Source: Volvariella volvacea V23 (taxonomy: Eukaryota; Basidiomycota; Agaricomycetes; Agaricales; Pluteaceae). From it: a stretch of DNA of 64,000 bases. A model generated the notes under the pieces. That model was not told the DNA's origin. It saw only the letters and a program-made list of their open reading frames with translations, and did not search any database. Position 1 is the first letter of the stretch. The number at the start of each line of letters is the position of its first letter. The stretch spans positions 3,050,754 to 3,114,753 of the forward strand of contig KB722736.1 of the NCBI GenBank assembly GCA_000349905.1, written 5' to 3'. The translations under genes and the position numbers were made by a program. Below, piece after piece: positions 1 through 11,724 of this stretch.

Positions 1-83
1 CCCGTGGTGGTTGCAAGCGCTCCGAGAAGCCGAAAGTTCGAATCCTCCTGGGACATTTTTTTGGTTGATCTGTGCTACCAGAT

Positions 84-3000
84 ATGGCAGATGTTGAGTG
101 GCACGTGACCGCGTGGGCTGGACAAGCTTGGGTTTATTCGCTATGGTAGAGCTCAATTCTAGCTGTCCTCTCCTTTATCGTCCAGATTCCTGTTGTCCGG
201 CATTCTTCAAGGCTGTACAGCCCCTACAGTCGGGATGGCACTCAATGCTTCTCCTCGCAAGGTCGTACCACTCGCCACTGGTGAAGAACCTCGACCCCGA
301 GGGGCATCTCCCGCACCATCAGCCACGAAGCGCGTCTTTTTCTGTGGTATCGTCGTGGAAGGCTCCGAGGGTGGTAGAAGACTGCCAGACGGTGAGGGTC
401 ACACATGATCACCGAAGTACATAATTGATCGAGGCCCAGATATCCAGGATCTAGTACTATCATTTGGAAGCACAGTGACTTCCAATAACTTATCTGACAT
501 GCTCCCATCTTCAAATGAACAACCCCCAAGTGGCCACGTAAGTTCTTGCTATGTGTTTGACTCAACATGGCAGACATGGTGGTCGGACGACTAGCATGCC
601 CAAGTCATCACTACAAGTCAACCCTGTGCTACCAACTAATACTATTAATAGGATCAAGTGACGCAACGGAAACGAGCGTTAACGGATACTTCTGCACTTC
701 AATCAGTAATCAACGAATTAGTCTCGAGCGAACAGTCATATGTTCGGCGGCTCAAGCTTCTCAAATCCGAGTATGCTGATCCCCTACGAAACTTCGCTCG
801 AAGCAAGGATACTGCCATTATACCTGCATACGAGGCCAAGACACTCTTTGGAAATATTGACAACTTGATTCCCGTGAACGAAGCATTCCTTACGGATCTC
901 GAGAAGATGTCGGCTCCAAACGGACCAAGAGCTATCGGTGGTGTGGGCGACGTCACTCTCAAACACTTTAAGGAACTGCGGGGATTTGAATTGTACAAGC
1001 AGTACTATAGTAAGCGAGAGGACGCCCAACACATATTCGAGCGCGAAGTGGCGAAGCGGTCTTCTCGTTTTGCTGCATATATCGACGTACGTTGTTTGCA
1101 CGTCGCATGGTTTTTGAGCTACATGTTCCTCTTAGCACATCAAATACGCGGCCCCCGATGTCAAAAACCGAATTGGTCTTCGGGAACTCTTAATGGAGCC
1201 TGTACAACGGATACCTCGCTACACTTTACTATTTCGCAACATGCTCAAATACATGGCTCCAGATGATCCTCAACGGGCAAAATTGACGGAAGCCGATGAG
1301 ATTGCTAGTAAGATTGCATTAGCAGAGGCTGACGAGCAAACCAAGAGAGCTGCTATTTTTTACTGTCTGAGCGCGACTATCGATGGGTTCCCTCCAGATC
1401 TATTTTCCAACTCCCGCCGATTCATCGACTGCATTGACGTGGAGGACATTATTACGGATGGTACATCTTCGTCTACCACTGCAACCTCCACTTCGGCACC
1501 TTCCTTACATTGCTCGTTATTCCTCTTCGACGATAAATTAATGATTGTGAAGCGGCCTGGGAATGGCGAGAAGGGTGGTAGGATGTTATCGGGGTTGAAT
1601 GACTTGGATAAGCTAACCAAAGGTGGTGGAATCCCTAGTGGGAAGAAGAAGAGTGGGATGAGTTGCAAGGGAGTGGTTGACATCACAGACGTTGTGGCGA
1701 CGGACGTTGGCGGTGCTGGTACGTTGGCGCTGAACAACCTAAGTGCGTTGAATTTATTTTCCCGTAGATATCCACCTTTACCTGGAAAATCCTCCCATGG
1801 ACCAGACTGAACGGTGGTCAGGCCGATCTTTTCGATCTCTCGCAGTTGTCCACCCTCCTTCGCCTATAAATTACGATCCAATTGCAACTGAGAATGATAA
1901 GCAACGGTTTTTGGAGAAACTGTGGCTTGCGCAGGCTGTATACCGCGCGCGAGCCGGCCAATCAGTGGTCTTGAGAGCCGAGGAACAAGAAGTCGAATCC
2001 AGATATGGAAGGCTGACCACTGCACGAACTTATTACAACGTGTATCAGCGCACCGCATTCTTGCAAGAACCAAGGAAGGTCAGACTTGGTAATATGTCTA
2101 CCGTGTTGTATGCTAATTGTGAATCAGACAAAGGTCGTAGTTCATGTTGACCCGTTGGGAACAGCAGATCCCATTCCTTTTGGGATCGGGGGTCCTCCGT
2201 TCGTTAGGATCAAGATCCAGCCCCTCGCTGGGGGACTTTGTGGCTATTCGGTCTCGTCCAGCGATCCTGCTGAGGAAAATGAAGAGGCCATAGTACAAAC
2301 GGAGCGAGTTCCTTTACGCGTCATCCAGACCAGTCAGTGCTCCTACATTTATGCTCTGCGTGGGCATCCTAACAACGATATCTGTCATCCTAGTACATCA
2401 ATTTGGTCTATTCCAGTTCAGGACAGGCAAGAACTCCCTTCCACCGACTCCCACTGCTCGATCGAAAGTTGCCAAGTTTGGTCTCGACGCACTCTCCCGC
2501 AATATCTTCAGCTCCCGGCCCGCGTCCGCGATGGGTGACTTCTTTGGTGGTTCTATCAGCGGGCATAGGCGCACCAAATCTACAATCAGCCGATCGTCCA
2601 TGCATACCCAGAGTACGAGCACGGGAGACGGCAGTACCATGAAGTTCTCCCAGCGTTCGGGTTCAACGCATACAGCTGCTACATCTGTGATGGACGAATC
2701 TTTGAGATCGACTAAATCATCTCGGTCCAAGAAATCTGCCAAGCGCACTAAGTCTCCGGGCGAATATGTATCAGAGCCTGAACCCATGCGTAGCATATCA
2801 CGAAGCTCGTCGAGGTCTCAATCCACATCGGGGGGATGGGACACAGAACCTAGTGACGCCGAAGATGACGATAACACGATTATGGAACAACCCACTGATC
2901 CAGATTCCTCAGATTTTGACCTTGCCAGACAGCTTGCCCTTGCTCGGCGCAATAGCAAGAATCAACACTCCAAACCCCTTCCCCCATTGAACATTGAGCA

Positions 3001-4814
3001 GCTGTCAGTAGGTTCCATCTACGAAGGTTAGTGTTGTCAGCCCTCACGTGTTTGCATACTTAGCGCATATTGGCTGGCTTAGAGGAGTATTCCCAACAAA
3101 CCCTTCGACCAGGGTCCATATACAGCAATTCTGCGAGACCAACCACCCCCGTGCAGCAGGCATCTCAGCACTCACGCTCACGATCAACTTCCCGCCATTC
3201 TATGGATCGTCGCCCCCTTGGCCCCCGAAGTCCGTCACCCCTTCCTCCCCTTCGAAGTCCTTTCTCTTCTACTTCATCGCTTAACCTGCTTTCAATGGAC
3301 GATGATCCTGCCCGTGAGGCAACGCCACCCCCAATAACACCCCCTCCTTCTGCACCTAGCATCCTAGAGACACCGACACCCACGCGTGATCGATTTGCCC
3401 ACTCGGGTATCCCCCGGAGTAAACGACAGTCATTCTTCCCAACAGCCGCAGACATGACGCCAAGGGCTTATACGAATAATACCATCCCCGGAAGCATTGA
3501 GCCGCTTTCAATTAAGAAAAAGACCTCCCTACGATCGTCGGCAGGCGGTTCTCCAACATCCAGGAAGACTTATGTCCGAAACTCGCCGTTATCACGAAAT
3601 TCCGTACGCATTACATCTCCTCAAAGATTCGGCTCGCAAAGCCGCAAGCACAAGTTTCCATCTTCTGTAGTCACGCATGTTTCCGATACAGCCGAGGAAG
3701 TAATTAGGCTCTCTGAATCAACCAAAGAAGATGTGAGATTCCTCTTTTTGCCGTCTAGTAGATGGTTGAATTTATGAAACGAACAGGTTGAATCGTCTAG
3801 ACGCACAGTCAAGCGGATAAAGCTCGAGTTAGATGGCTTTCGCGCTTCAGCTTCGACTCAAGACCCAGAACTCTGCTCGAGGTCTCCGTCTCCAGATAAA
3901 GCCCTTCGTCCTGCTCTCTTGGCCTCAACTAGCGCGCCCAAGGTGAGTGCTCTTGCGGATTAGGGGAAACAGGTCACATGCTCAACGAGATGCTTCGGTC
4001 AGACCAAAGCTGCTCAAGATCGAATGGAAGAGATGAGACTACTAATCAGCAAGCGTAATCATATAGAAGGGCTTACACCACGGAAGGCAAGGAGCGCCGC
4101 ATTTGAGCCAGGACGAAGCATGAATATAAGTCCAATTGCACCAAATGCTGACGGTCTAGTACGCTCCGTGGACATCCTAGTGGCGGAAGCGGACGGGGAC
4201 CTTGCGAGAGCAATATCATATCAAGACCAACTACAGGAAGGCGTCAAGGAGTTGGTAGCTGAATTTAGAGTGGTGGGGCTTTTTCTCCGCGTCACTTGCT
4301 TGCTATATTGACTTATGCGAACAGAAAATGGCGGATCTCGAAAGATCTAGACTTGAGTTGCAGAACTGCAGACGGCAGTGTGAAGTAGTTAAAAGCTTGT
4401 TGGCCGATGCGACTGCAGAAAAGGAAGTCATGTACGAGGTGTGCGCTTTATAGGTTCTGTACAACTCGGAGCGCTTATCAGTGTGCAGGCATTTAACGAA
4501 GAACTGGATGGCATGTATAACGATCTTAAGTTACCTGACGACGAAGCATGGGCGGCCATGGCATACGACTTGCGAAGAGCCAAGGAAGCGCGGAATGCGT
4601 TCTCCAAGGAGAATTCGTTCGTATTTTGTTGTCTTTCCTGGTCACAGGAAATAAGCGTTAACATCTTTGCCAGGCAACTCAGACGGCAACTAGCTGAGAT
4701 GGAGCTACAGCGGGAAGAGTATGTTTTATGTTCGAGACACTACATCCGAGACTGACTCCTTTTGCTAATGTTAGATGGGCAACGTTGCTGCGTTCACATG
4801 GGCTAATTTCTTGA
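84..4814 (+). CDS. Rho guanine-nucleotide exchange factor (DH-PH) with long disordered and coiled-coil tail
   Basis: Activates Rho-family GTPases by driving GDP release; expected at the cortex of growing hyphae. The DH domain spans exons 652-1086 and 1136 onward: it opens around VINELVSSEQSYVRRL and has the conserved helix EPVQRIPRYTLLF near 1193-1230. A PH-like part follows (LHCSLFLFDDKLMIVK near 1510, then LYLENPPMDQTERWSGRSF after the intron ending near 1766). The rest is Ser/Pro/Arg-rich low complexity (about 2400-3700) and a C-terminal coiled coil (about 4020-4760), ending in LLRSHGLIS and TGA at 4812-4814. Introns 538-651 (GTAAGT, CTAAT branch) and 1087-1135 are clear, with at least eight more downstream. 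The 5' end is the weak point: I favour ATG 84 spliced at 105/162 into the open frame at 163, but ATG 235 is also possible, and a further intron at 392-439 is needed. The gene is convergent with another RhoGEF. Confidence 0.85.
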
Positions 4815-5228
4815 TCTAATGTTAATTGCATTTCTCGTTATCTGTTATATTTGCACGCTAGGACATGCTTTCGTTTTGTGTATCTTGTATTTTGTGTGTT
4901 AGATAGTATTCGCTCCTTACTTCTTCAACCATGATCTCGTGGCACAACCACACTCACTTCTCATCTGTGTCTTGTCCATCTGAATTAAATATACAGTATA
5001 GTGCCATATTCTGTGGTATGCCTTCGTTTCGCAATCTCTAGGTGAACATATTGGCGGAAAGGAAATAATATATGCGTAAGAGGGTATATTCTACAAGTAC
5101 AGATTTGCATGCAATGAATGGGATATGTGAATGATCCGGTACAGAGAATATGGAATATCGGGACATCGTGAAGAGTAGAAGTGACGCTAAAGCATAGCCA
5201 TGAATGAATGGACGAATGCACAATGCGA
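4815..5228. other. Convergent intergenic region, 3' ends of two RhoGEF genes
   Basis: AT-rich stretch of 414 bases between the stop of the plus-strand RhoGEF and the stop (TAA, complement 5229-5231) of the minus-strand RhoGEF. It holds T-rich runs and AATAAA-like words (such as aataata near 5066) that fit 3' untranslated and polyadenylation sequence. No supported coding or RNA gene was seen. Confidence 0.6.
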
Positions 5229-8200
5229 TTAGGCTTTGATGCGTTGCCAAAGTGATGTATTTTTATTAGTGTTTGCTGGATCTCGTTCTGAGGATGATGA
5301 AAAAATGGGAGAATGCAGGAACGAACGGCGATTAGGTCGGCGTGCATTGGTTGAGATGAATGGAATTGAAGCAACATCGTCACGTTGCTGGTTAATAGGA
5401 GGCGTTGTAGAAGGTACGATGGTTACTTTGTGTGTAGTTTCCGTGGAAGCAGGTGCAGGGTCTTGGGTAGGAATATCAGGTGCACTCCGCGAACGCCGGT
5501 GCAAACTACCAATGGCGCGTTTGAGCACACCAGCCGAGTTTTTCTGGGTCATACTAGGTTTCACGGGAGATTTGAATTCTATAGGAGAGAATTTAGGTAT
5601 CGACGGCGAGGAAGGGGAATTATCACTCGAAGAGGATTGGAAAATTTTTCGAACCCCTTTTACGAGAGACCTGCGTCGGGAAATGGTCGCTTTGGGTTCT
5701 CTAAGATGCTCAACGGGTGAAGTTTTGAGAAAGGGCGAAGTTGTACCAGATGTCCCTCCCGAGAAGTATGCGACAGAGTCGGTGGCTGACGAAGAACGTG
5801 AAAAGGGGGAGATAGTCGTGTCTCTATTGCGGGTATTCCCAGAACAAGGTGTAATGTTCAGCGTAAGCCGATCTGATAGTCTCCGGTGTGCGCTGTGTTT
5901 AGTTTTGAGCATCTCCGATTGGGTCGAACCGTATTCGGGACCTTCAATCATGCTCTTCCGACGTGGCACACGCACACTTTCATGCAGTGATAATCGATTT
6001 TTAGCTGTTCCAGTAACGCTCATCGCAGATGTTGATCGAGAAAATGGTGTTTTAGCGTTTTTCGGTGCTCGGAACAGCTCTTCCTCGTGCATAGTTGCAT
6101 GTGTTCGGGCCGTAAGGCAAGACTGGGAGAGGATGTCATGAAGACCCGAGTCAACTTGTGCTTTTACGGCGACTGAACAACGGCGGATGATCAGTGTCTC
6201 TGGATCAGAGGACATGGGAGCAAAGATAGCTTTGACAGAAGCCGTCGACGAGCGACGACTCGGTGGTTCTTGCCTGAATAGTTCATTTCGTGACGCCCGC
6301 CGTTGACGCTTCTGTCCCGACGGAAAGGTCAAAAGTACTGATTCCATCATGTCCTGCTGAGATGAGTCGGCGGTAAGCTCGGGGATCGATTGGATAGTGG
6401 GTAAGGCAGTAAGGCTCTCGAAGGGCTCTTCATCCAATGAAGACGGAACTAGCTCCCCTTTACCGTCACGCATGAGACTCGAAACGGGTTCGTTGATCCA
6501 ACAAGGTGCTTCCTTAAGCGCTTCTCTTAATGCGTCCAACCACATTATCTTCTCGCGATGACAGGAGGCAGCAAGTTCGAACATGTGACCTTTGCAGGAA
6601 AGTCTAAACGACCACGGCATCCACGCTAGGAGATTGATAATTGTAAGTCATAAACCGCTGTAAAACAACCAGGAGCATACCCTCATCCTCATCAATGTCA
6701 TTCAGCTCAAAGTCGGCAAGTGAAAACCAATGTCGGGGTTCATAAACCTTGCTCTTGGATACTTTGACTAAGATCAAGTAGCCACCAGAGTAAAGGAACG
6801 CCCCGAGGTATTTGGCCTTGAGATGGGTGTTCCCCACCCCATGTCCCACATGAAGGTGCACAACCTCCAGAGACCCAGCCAACATACAAGTGCCCAGAGA
6901 CACAAGGAAACCTGGAGTGAGAACATCGACAGGGGAGCGATTTAGTACAGAGGATGCCGGAAGAGAAATGCGGGACACGATGAGGGATGACTGTATTGCG
7001 ACATCCTGACGTCTTCGGGCTTCGTCAACGGATGCGGCTACGTGCCTCATAGCTTGGGCTGCGCTATCCACGATGACATCGAGATTGGACCGGGTTGTTG
7101 AAAGGATCTGAATGGCTTTCCCAGGTTTGAGCTGATCGAGCAATAGCGGATACTTGCAGATGCGCTGAATTGGCTTGATCAAGTAATCAGAGAAGGTGAG
7201 CCGTCGCATATTCTTCTCTTTTTTGAGCTCAGGATGGAAGGCAAAATGGTCTCTATGGATCGATCCAACACGGGATCTAAAACTGCGAACAGCACCGTCC
7301 AAAGAAGTGAGCGAAGAAGTTCGGATGCGATCCTTCGCAGATAGCATGCGAGGTTCGCATGACTGTGAGTGCTGTATGGGCGGCTGGGGCTCAGGTGAAT
7401 CGATGACAGGTGATTGGGATAGGTCCTGCGCAGCATATGCACAGCGGTGCTCGAAGGTGTCCCATTCCAAAGAGTACTGCTGGTTGACCTTCTTCACCAA
7501 CTGCAACGCTTCAGGATGGCCGGCACAGAAGGTTTGATAAGCGTTGAACCTGGATGCCTATGGAGTAATTTAAGAGGACGGATGACGTCATAGAGCATCA
7601 AGCACTCACCTCTGCTGCAAATTTAGTGGCCACAGTACGTATAGCATCCTCCAAGTGTTCCAGCTGCAACGGATTAAGGGACCCAATGTCATTCGATCCG
7701 CTCCATATTTCGCCTGCGTAACCGAGAGGCTCCATCAAAACTTGGAGCTCTCGGACGAATTGCTCATGAAGCTCAAGAATCTCCTCCGCGTTTCTCGTCA
7801 ATGTAGCGACCTCCTCATTCGTGAAGACGGAACGAGTTGATCCTTTTGCGAGGTCTCTGATGGGTGCCGTAGGTACCTCGATGTTCGTGTCATTGGCAGA
7901 GGTCGAGGATGTTAGAGCAAACCCATTGGCATGGAGTTGGTAATTATGCCGGGAGTTTGATGTAAACGAACCTGACCGACCGAAAGTGAGCGAAGAGGTG
8001 GACGGCGTGCGGCATGGTATGGTGGGAAGGCCTCGGAGGTAAAGCTGCGTGAGACGAGCGAATGAGGTAAAGCATCAAGGTTGGGAGTGCAGAAATGCAC
8101 CCACCGAGACTAGTATCCTGAGGTCCCTCAAGTAACCCAACTCTGTCATTAAAAGTTCCATCAGTGCGTGATACTTTCGTACATCGTCCTTGTATCTTTC

Positions 8201-9031
8201 GGCATTAAGCTGGTCGTCTGTGATGTCCCCCGAGTCCTCCTCCACACTACCGCCGTCCTGGGGGCTGTCTGTAGGGTGATGCGCATTGTCCTCAATATCA
8301 GTAGTGTCCGTCGAGATATGAAAAATCGCTTTAGTTCGTTTAATTGAAGAAGGAAGCGCATCAAGGTTTTCCACGCTTAGGAAGGTTGAAGCCGATTGCG
8401 TTATTTTGCATGCCGCTGCATGGATAGCGGGCCCTGACGCGCATGCATCCCCATCCAGCGGCTCGTGGCAAATGAAGGTGTTGTCTGCCGCAGCACGTGG
8501 TGATGGGGGCATTGTAGGAACCGAAGCCCAACGCCTGAGAGAGCCAGGTGCTGGTTGTAAGATAGTAATGGCGGGGAAAGAGGTAGAAGGAGTGACAGTG
8601 GTTTTAACCTGTATATTGGGTGACTCTACGGACCGACGGGAAAGTCGAGGTGGGGGTGTTGGTGGTGTCGAAATCCACGTGGGGGGAACATTCAGAACCC
8701 GTACAGAAAGGTCAACCGGTGTTATAGGAATAGCGGTGGTGCATTTAACCACATCCGGGCAGGGTGGGTTTGCAGGTGTGGCCAATGAAACACTTGGCGT
8801 AGATGTGCGTACAGGTGACGTGGTGATAAACGGATACGAATTGAAACTACGAACGGCTAATCTCGTAGATTGTCCAACGTCATTGGCCTGTGGAAGACAC
8901 TCGGTGTAAGCGACAGCGTCCGAACCCTTGAGAAGCGGCTTTTGCTCGTCCAGGGGCGCTCTGGTTGATAGACGAGGGTGTCCAGTGGACCAGACAGAGG
9001 GTAGACTTGGGGACGTTGGCACGACCTGCAT
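5229..9031 (-). CDS. Second RhoGEF, DH-PH domain protein
   Basis: A second exchange factor for Rho GTPases. From ATG 9031 the first ~240 residues are Ser/Thr/Pro-rich, with proline clusters such as STPPTPPPRLSR, then the DH domain begins at YHALMELLMTELGYLRDL. It continues through exons at about 8046-7612 (AEEILELHEQFVRELQVLM) and 7506-6640, where the conserved DH helix reads LIKPIQRICKYPLLLDQL. A PH fold follows: LTPGFLVSLGTCMLAGSLEV, then KAKYLGAFLYSGGYLILVK, ending with the C-terminal Trp helix KIMWLDALREAL across the intron near 6655-6610. The last ~400 residues are basic and Ser/Pro-rich, ending LWQRIKA. A long insert sits between the first and second DH helices. It is not a close copy of the RhoGEF at 84-4814, so this looks like chance adjacency or old divergence rather than a recent tandem duplication. 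An extra 5' exon upstream of 9031 cannot be excluded. Confidence 0.85.
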
Positions 9032-9682
9032 TACGGCACGTGAACCGGGGAGTACAAAGTGCGAAACCTGTCCAGAGCAGGTTCAGCCTGTGATGGCGTC
9101 CCGGACTTGGAAATGACTTGCTGCAGGACCGCCTTGGGCCACAGAACTCCTGTGTGTTGAAATTTGAGTATAGGAGGCGAAAAGCGGCCTGCGGAGTGCG
9201 GTAGGCAGAATACAAGGAGCAGGAGGTGGGTCAAGGATGAAGAGGAGATGGCAGACAAGGAACACACCTGGGCTCGCGCAGAGCAAAGAGAAGAGGGAAG
9301 GAGAGTGGGGGTATACGGTGGCTGACCATATGCCCGTTGGGTCGGCCAGGACACAAGGGGATCCAAAAAATAAATAAATAAGCTGCCAATTTACGCGAAT
9401 ACCAAGCAAGCGCTAGCCACTGTCTTCTTCGCCTTCCGCTTCCTCGCCCTGTGTTCCCCGCATGCATCATACCGTGACGCTCGAGGACCAGGCTTCTCAT
9501 TTTGGCACGAGAGCAGATGGCTACTGACACGTTGACAACGCATCCAACATGGCCAGATTCACTTCAAGCTCCCCCTCCATAAGCGTCATGTCAAACCATA
9601 TTGCCATCTTTAGTCTCTGCTATTCCCAGGGGTATGCCTCAGGCTTGTACTGCCCCTCAAGTACGTACATCCCCGCCAGTCT
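9032..9682. other. Intergenic: promoter/5' region of the minus-strand RhoGEF and 3' flank of the LRR gene
   Basis: About 650 bases. The minus strand has open frames around 9031-9530, but they are leucine/serine/proline-rich without recognisable motifs and probably represent 5' untranslated sequence. A CT-rich (minus strand) tract near 9160-9310 is compatible with a fungal promoter. I see no gene that I can support. Confidence 0.4.
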
Positions 9683-11238
9683 CTAATACAAGTCCAGTTT
9701 ATCGTCCGACCGAGCTACGAAGGGAATATTTTTCAACTCTGCTTCCCGCCGTCGGCTCTCCTCTTTGTCGAGGAACTTCCGCAGAGCGACAACGTTCGCT
9801 CCGTTGAAGACGCGATGAGCGGCCTTCTGTCCTAGGTCATAGTTCTGCCAAGCTAGTCAATATGCACATTAACGACGACATGCGCCGATTGACAATCGGC
9901 ACTGTGCTATACTTACGCTTGGTGGTGGCTCGGAGAACCGGTCCACGCCCTTTCTCCTAAAAGAAGGTACACCTGTTGCAGTGAGGTGATGCAGATTCAC
10001 CGACCTATCCAATAGACGATGGACCGCTTCTAATGTGATACGGTCACAATACGAAAGATTTAGTCGCTCTAGCCCCAACGCGTGCTCGGCGAGCGCATAA
10101 ACAGCAAGGTCTGTGAGTTTGTGTAGTTGACTCAATCTTAATCGCCGGAGGCTGGGCAGCCCTGCTAGTTCGAAGATCGACATGTCCGTAAGTTTGCGAC
10201 ATGCTGGCGCAATAGGGTCAATTTCAGGCGGCACACACGGCGGTGCGATTACGATAGGCAACAGAGCCGACTTACATGCCACATCAATGCATCTTAGGTT
10301 TTGACATGAGCGTGCAACATTGATTATCCCGCGATCTGTAACCTTCGCCACATGCGCAAGCATCAGGACGTCAAGGTGGTCCCCTATTTTGCTTATACTA
10401 TCGATGGCTTTGTCCGTCAATTGTTCACAACCGGAAAGGATGAATGTCTGTATCTTGCTGGCATGGGCTACTATGCCCTCCACTGCCTCATCGGTAATTT
10501 TACAGCCTGTCAAGTCCAAAACCCTGAGATTATCCGCAGAATGTCGTAAGACGAGTGGAGGTAGTTGCTCTAGCCAAGTGGGCGGTCTGCTTGATCCCCC
10601 AATCTGTGGCGAAGATGCTCGTGAATCAACAAGTGAAGGAAATGCCTTGTCGGATAGTAGTGGACAGCGAGCGAGTCTAAGAGTACGAAGCTTTCTAGGT
10701 CAAAAGGCCAAATATCAATGGGCATGAATTCAAATATGCGAGTTACGACTTGCCTGGAGAAGGTCCAGATGTCGCGCACGGCAACTGGGCTAAGCAGAGG
10801 AAGGTCACTCAGCTCGAGCTCTACTAAGCGGGAACAAGACTTGGCGATGGCCGAGATGGAGGGGTCGGTCAGTCCCACAACACCACTTAATTGAATACTC
10901 TGTAATGGCAATGATTTTGCAGTGAGCTCGAATATACCCATATCCGTGACCTGGGTACAACCACTGAGGTCGATTCCTTGTAGATTGGTAGCTCGATTTG
11001 CCAACGTGACAAGAGTTCGGTCACTGGTGTCTCGCACCGCTGATAAGACTACGGTCTCGAGGTTTGGACAGGCGGCAAGCACTTGGCTGATATCGTCATC
11101 GGTAATGGGGGGCACCTTGACATGGCGGAGAGCAAGGTGTCGCAGCTGGGAACACTCCTCCTGGGTGGGTAGACGGTCGTCAATGCGAACTAAGTCTCCA
11201 TGGGCGCGCTCAGAAAGGACTGTATAGGGACTGGACAT
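9683..11238 (-). CDS. LRR protein, short Grr1-like paralogue lacking the F-box
   Basis: Cysteine-containing leucine-rich repeats of the Grr1/FBXL type (units such as LQGIDLSGCTQVTDMGIFEL and LRVLDLTGCKITDEAVEGI) run through the whole protein. It aligns unit for unit with the full Grr1 homologue at 24550-27275: VRDIWTFSR matches VRDIWIYST, and IDVAS|CRKLTDMS matches IDFAN|CQNLTDLS, with introns at the same places. Differences are striking. It starts at MSSPYTVLSERAHGDLV, about 130 residues into the alignment, so the F-box is absent. It also stops shortly after the motif matching FCVYSGKGISQLR (here HRVFNGANVVALRKFL), so the ~300-residue disordered tail is absent. One intron (10695-10753) uses a GC donor (AG|GCAAGT). 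The stop is TAG at complement 9683-9685. A divergent gene begins 73 bases upstream, leaving no room for an F-box exon. It could bind Grr1-type targets without delivering them to an SCF ligase (inference). Confidence 0.85.
10695..10753 (-). other. GC-AG intron in the short Grr1-like gene
   Basis: The exon preceding reads TTCTCCAG and the intron starts GCAAGT, ending CTAG. Only this junction restores an unbroken frame, and it aligns residue for residue with the paralogue (WTFSRKLRTLRLARC against WIYSTHMREMRLSHC). No GT donor in the neighbourhood does so. GC donors with AG|GCAAGT context are the standard minor variant of U2-type introns. Confidence 0.8.
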
Positions 11239-11311
11239 AGCAGCATGCGAGTGGGAAACAACTTTGATGCCGCCAAAATCGTGTCACAGCACTCTTTGCT
11301 CAATCACCACA

Positions 11312-11611
11312 ATGTCTTCCACGCCGGTCCCAAGGCCTCATCCTCCCCCGCCTGATCAGTCCAATCGATTCCCAGTCACCCCTGCCGTTCTCCGCTCCAT
11401 CTTCGCCTCCTCACGCTCACCACACGAGGAGCGCTCTATCTCCCGCGTCGCGTTCTTTAGGTGCTTACACTCTCTGGTACTGCTATTCCTGTACTGTCTC
11501 TGACTCCCATCCAGGTTCACAGGTTTCATATTGAGCTGCCTTGCTATCGGTTGGGCTGCTGCTAGGAATCGGGGGATGAAAGGGAGTGCTGCTTTGCTTG
11601 GCGTCGTCTAA
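11312..11611 (+). CDS. Small single-pass membrane protein, unknown function (81 aa)
   Basis: Two exons (11312-11460 and 11515-11611) separated by a 54-base GTGCTT..CCAG intron; joined they give exactly 82 codons including TAA. The N-terminus is proline-rich (STPVPRPHPPPPDQSNRF), followed by a region with basic residues and Ser, then one hydrophobic helix (FTGFILSCLAIGWAAA) and a short basic end RNRGMKGSAALLGVV. Its size and tail-proximal membrane helix recall small mitochondrial outer- or inner-membrane subunits, but I do not recognise the family. It diverges from the LRR gene only 73 bases away. Clean splicing and a conserved-looking codon pattern argue that it is real. Confidence 0.65.
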
Positions 11612-11724
11612 CCTGGCTCCGCGCGCTTCTTCCAAGTCCAACCAATCACTTTCAGCTTAAGTACAAGCGTGAACTATTCTACATCAAGAAATGTCTGTAA
11701 ATCCTTCAAAATCCATGCTCGTAT

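Noticed and set aside
98..577. Overlapping open frames on both strands at the left edge
   Set aside because: They are shadows of the first exons of the plus-strand RhoGEF; only the frame joining 163-391 to 440-537 and 652 onward continues into the DH domain.
5236..6141. Long plus-strand open frame of about 300 codons
   Set aside because: It lies antisense to the C-terminal exon of the minus-strand RhoGEF, which has the PH-domain end and fits the family; the plus frame has no motif.
8406..8909. Plus-strand glycine/valine-rich open frame
   Set aside because: Antisense to the proline/serine-rich N-terminus of the second RhoGEF; composition is a complement artefact.
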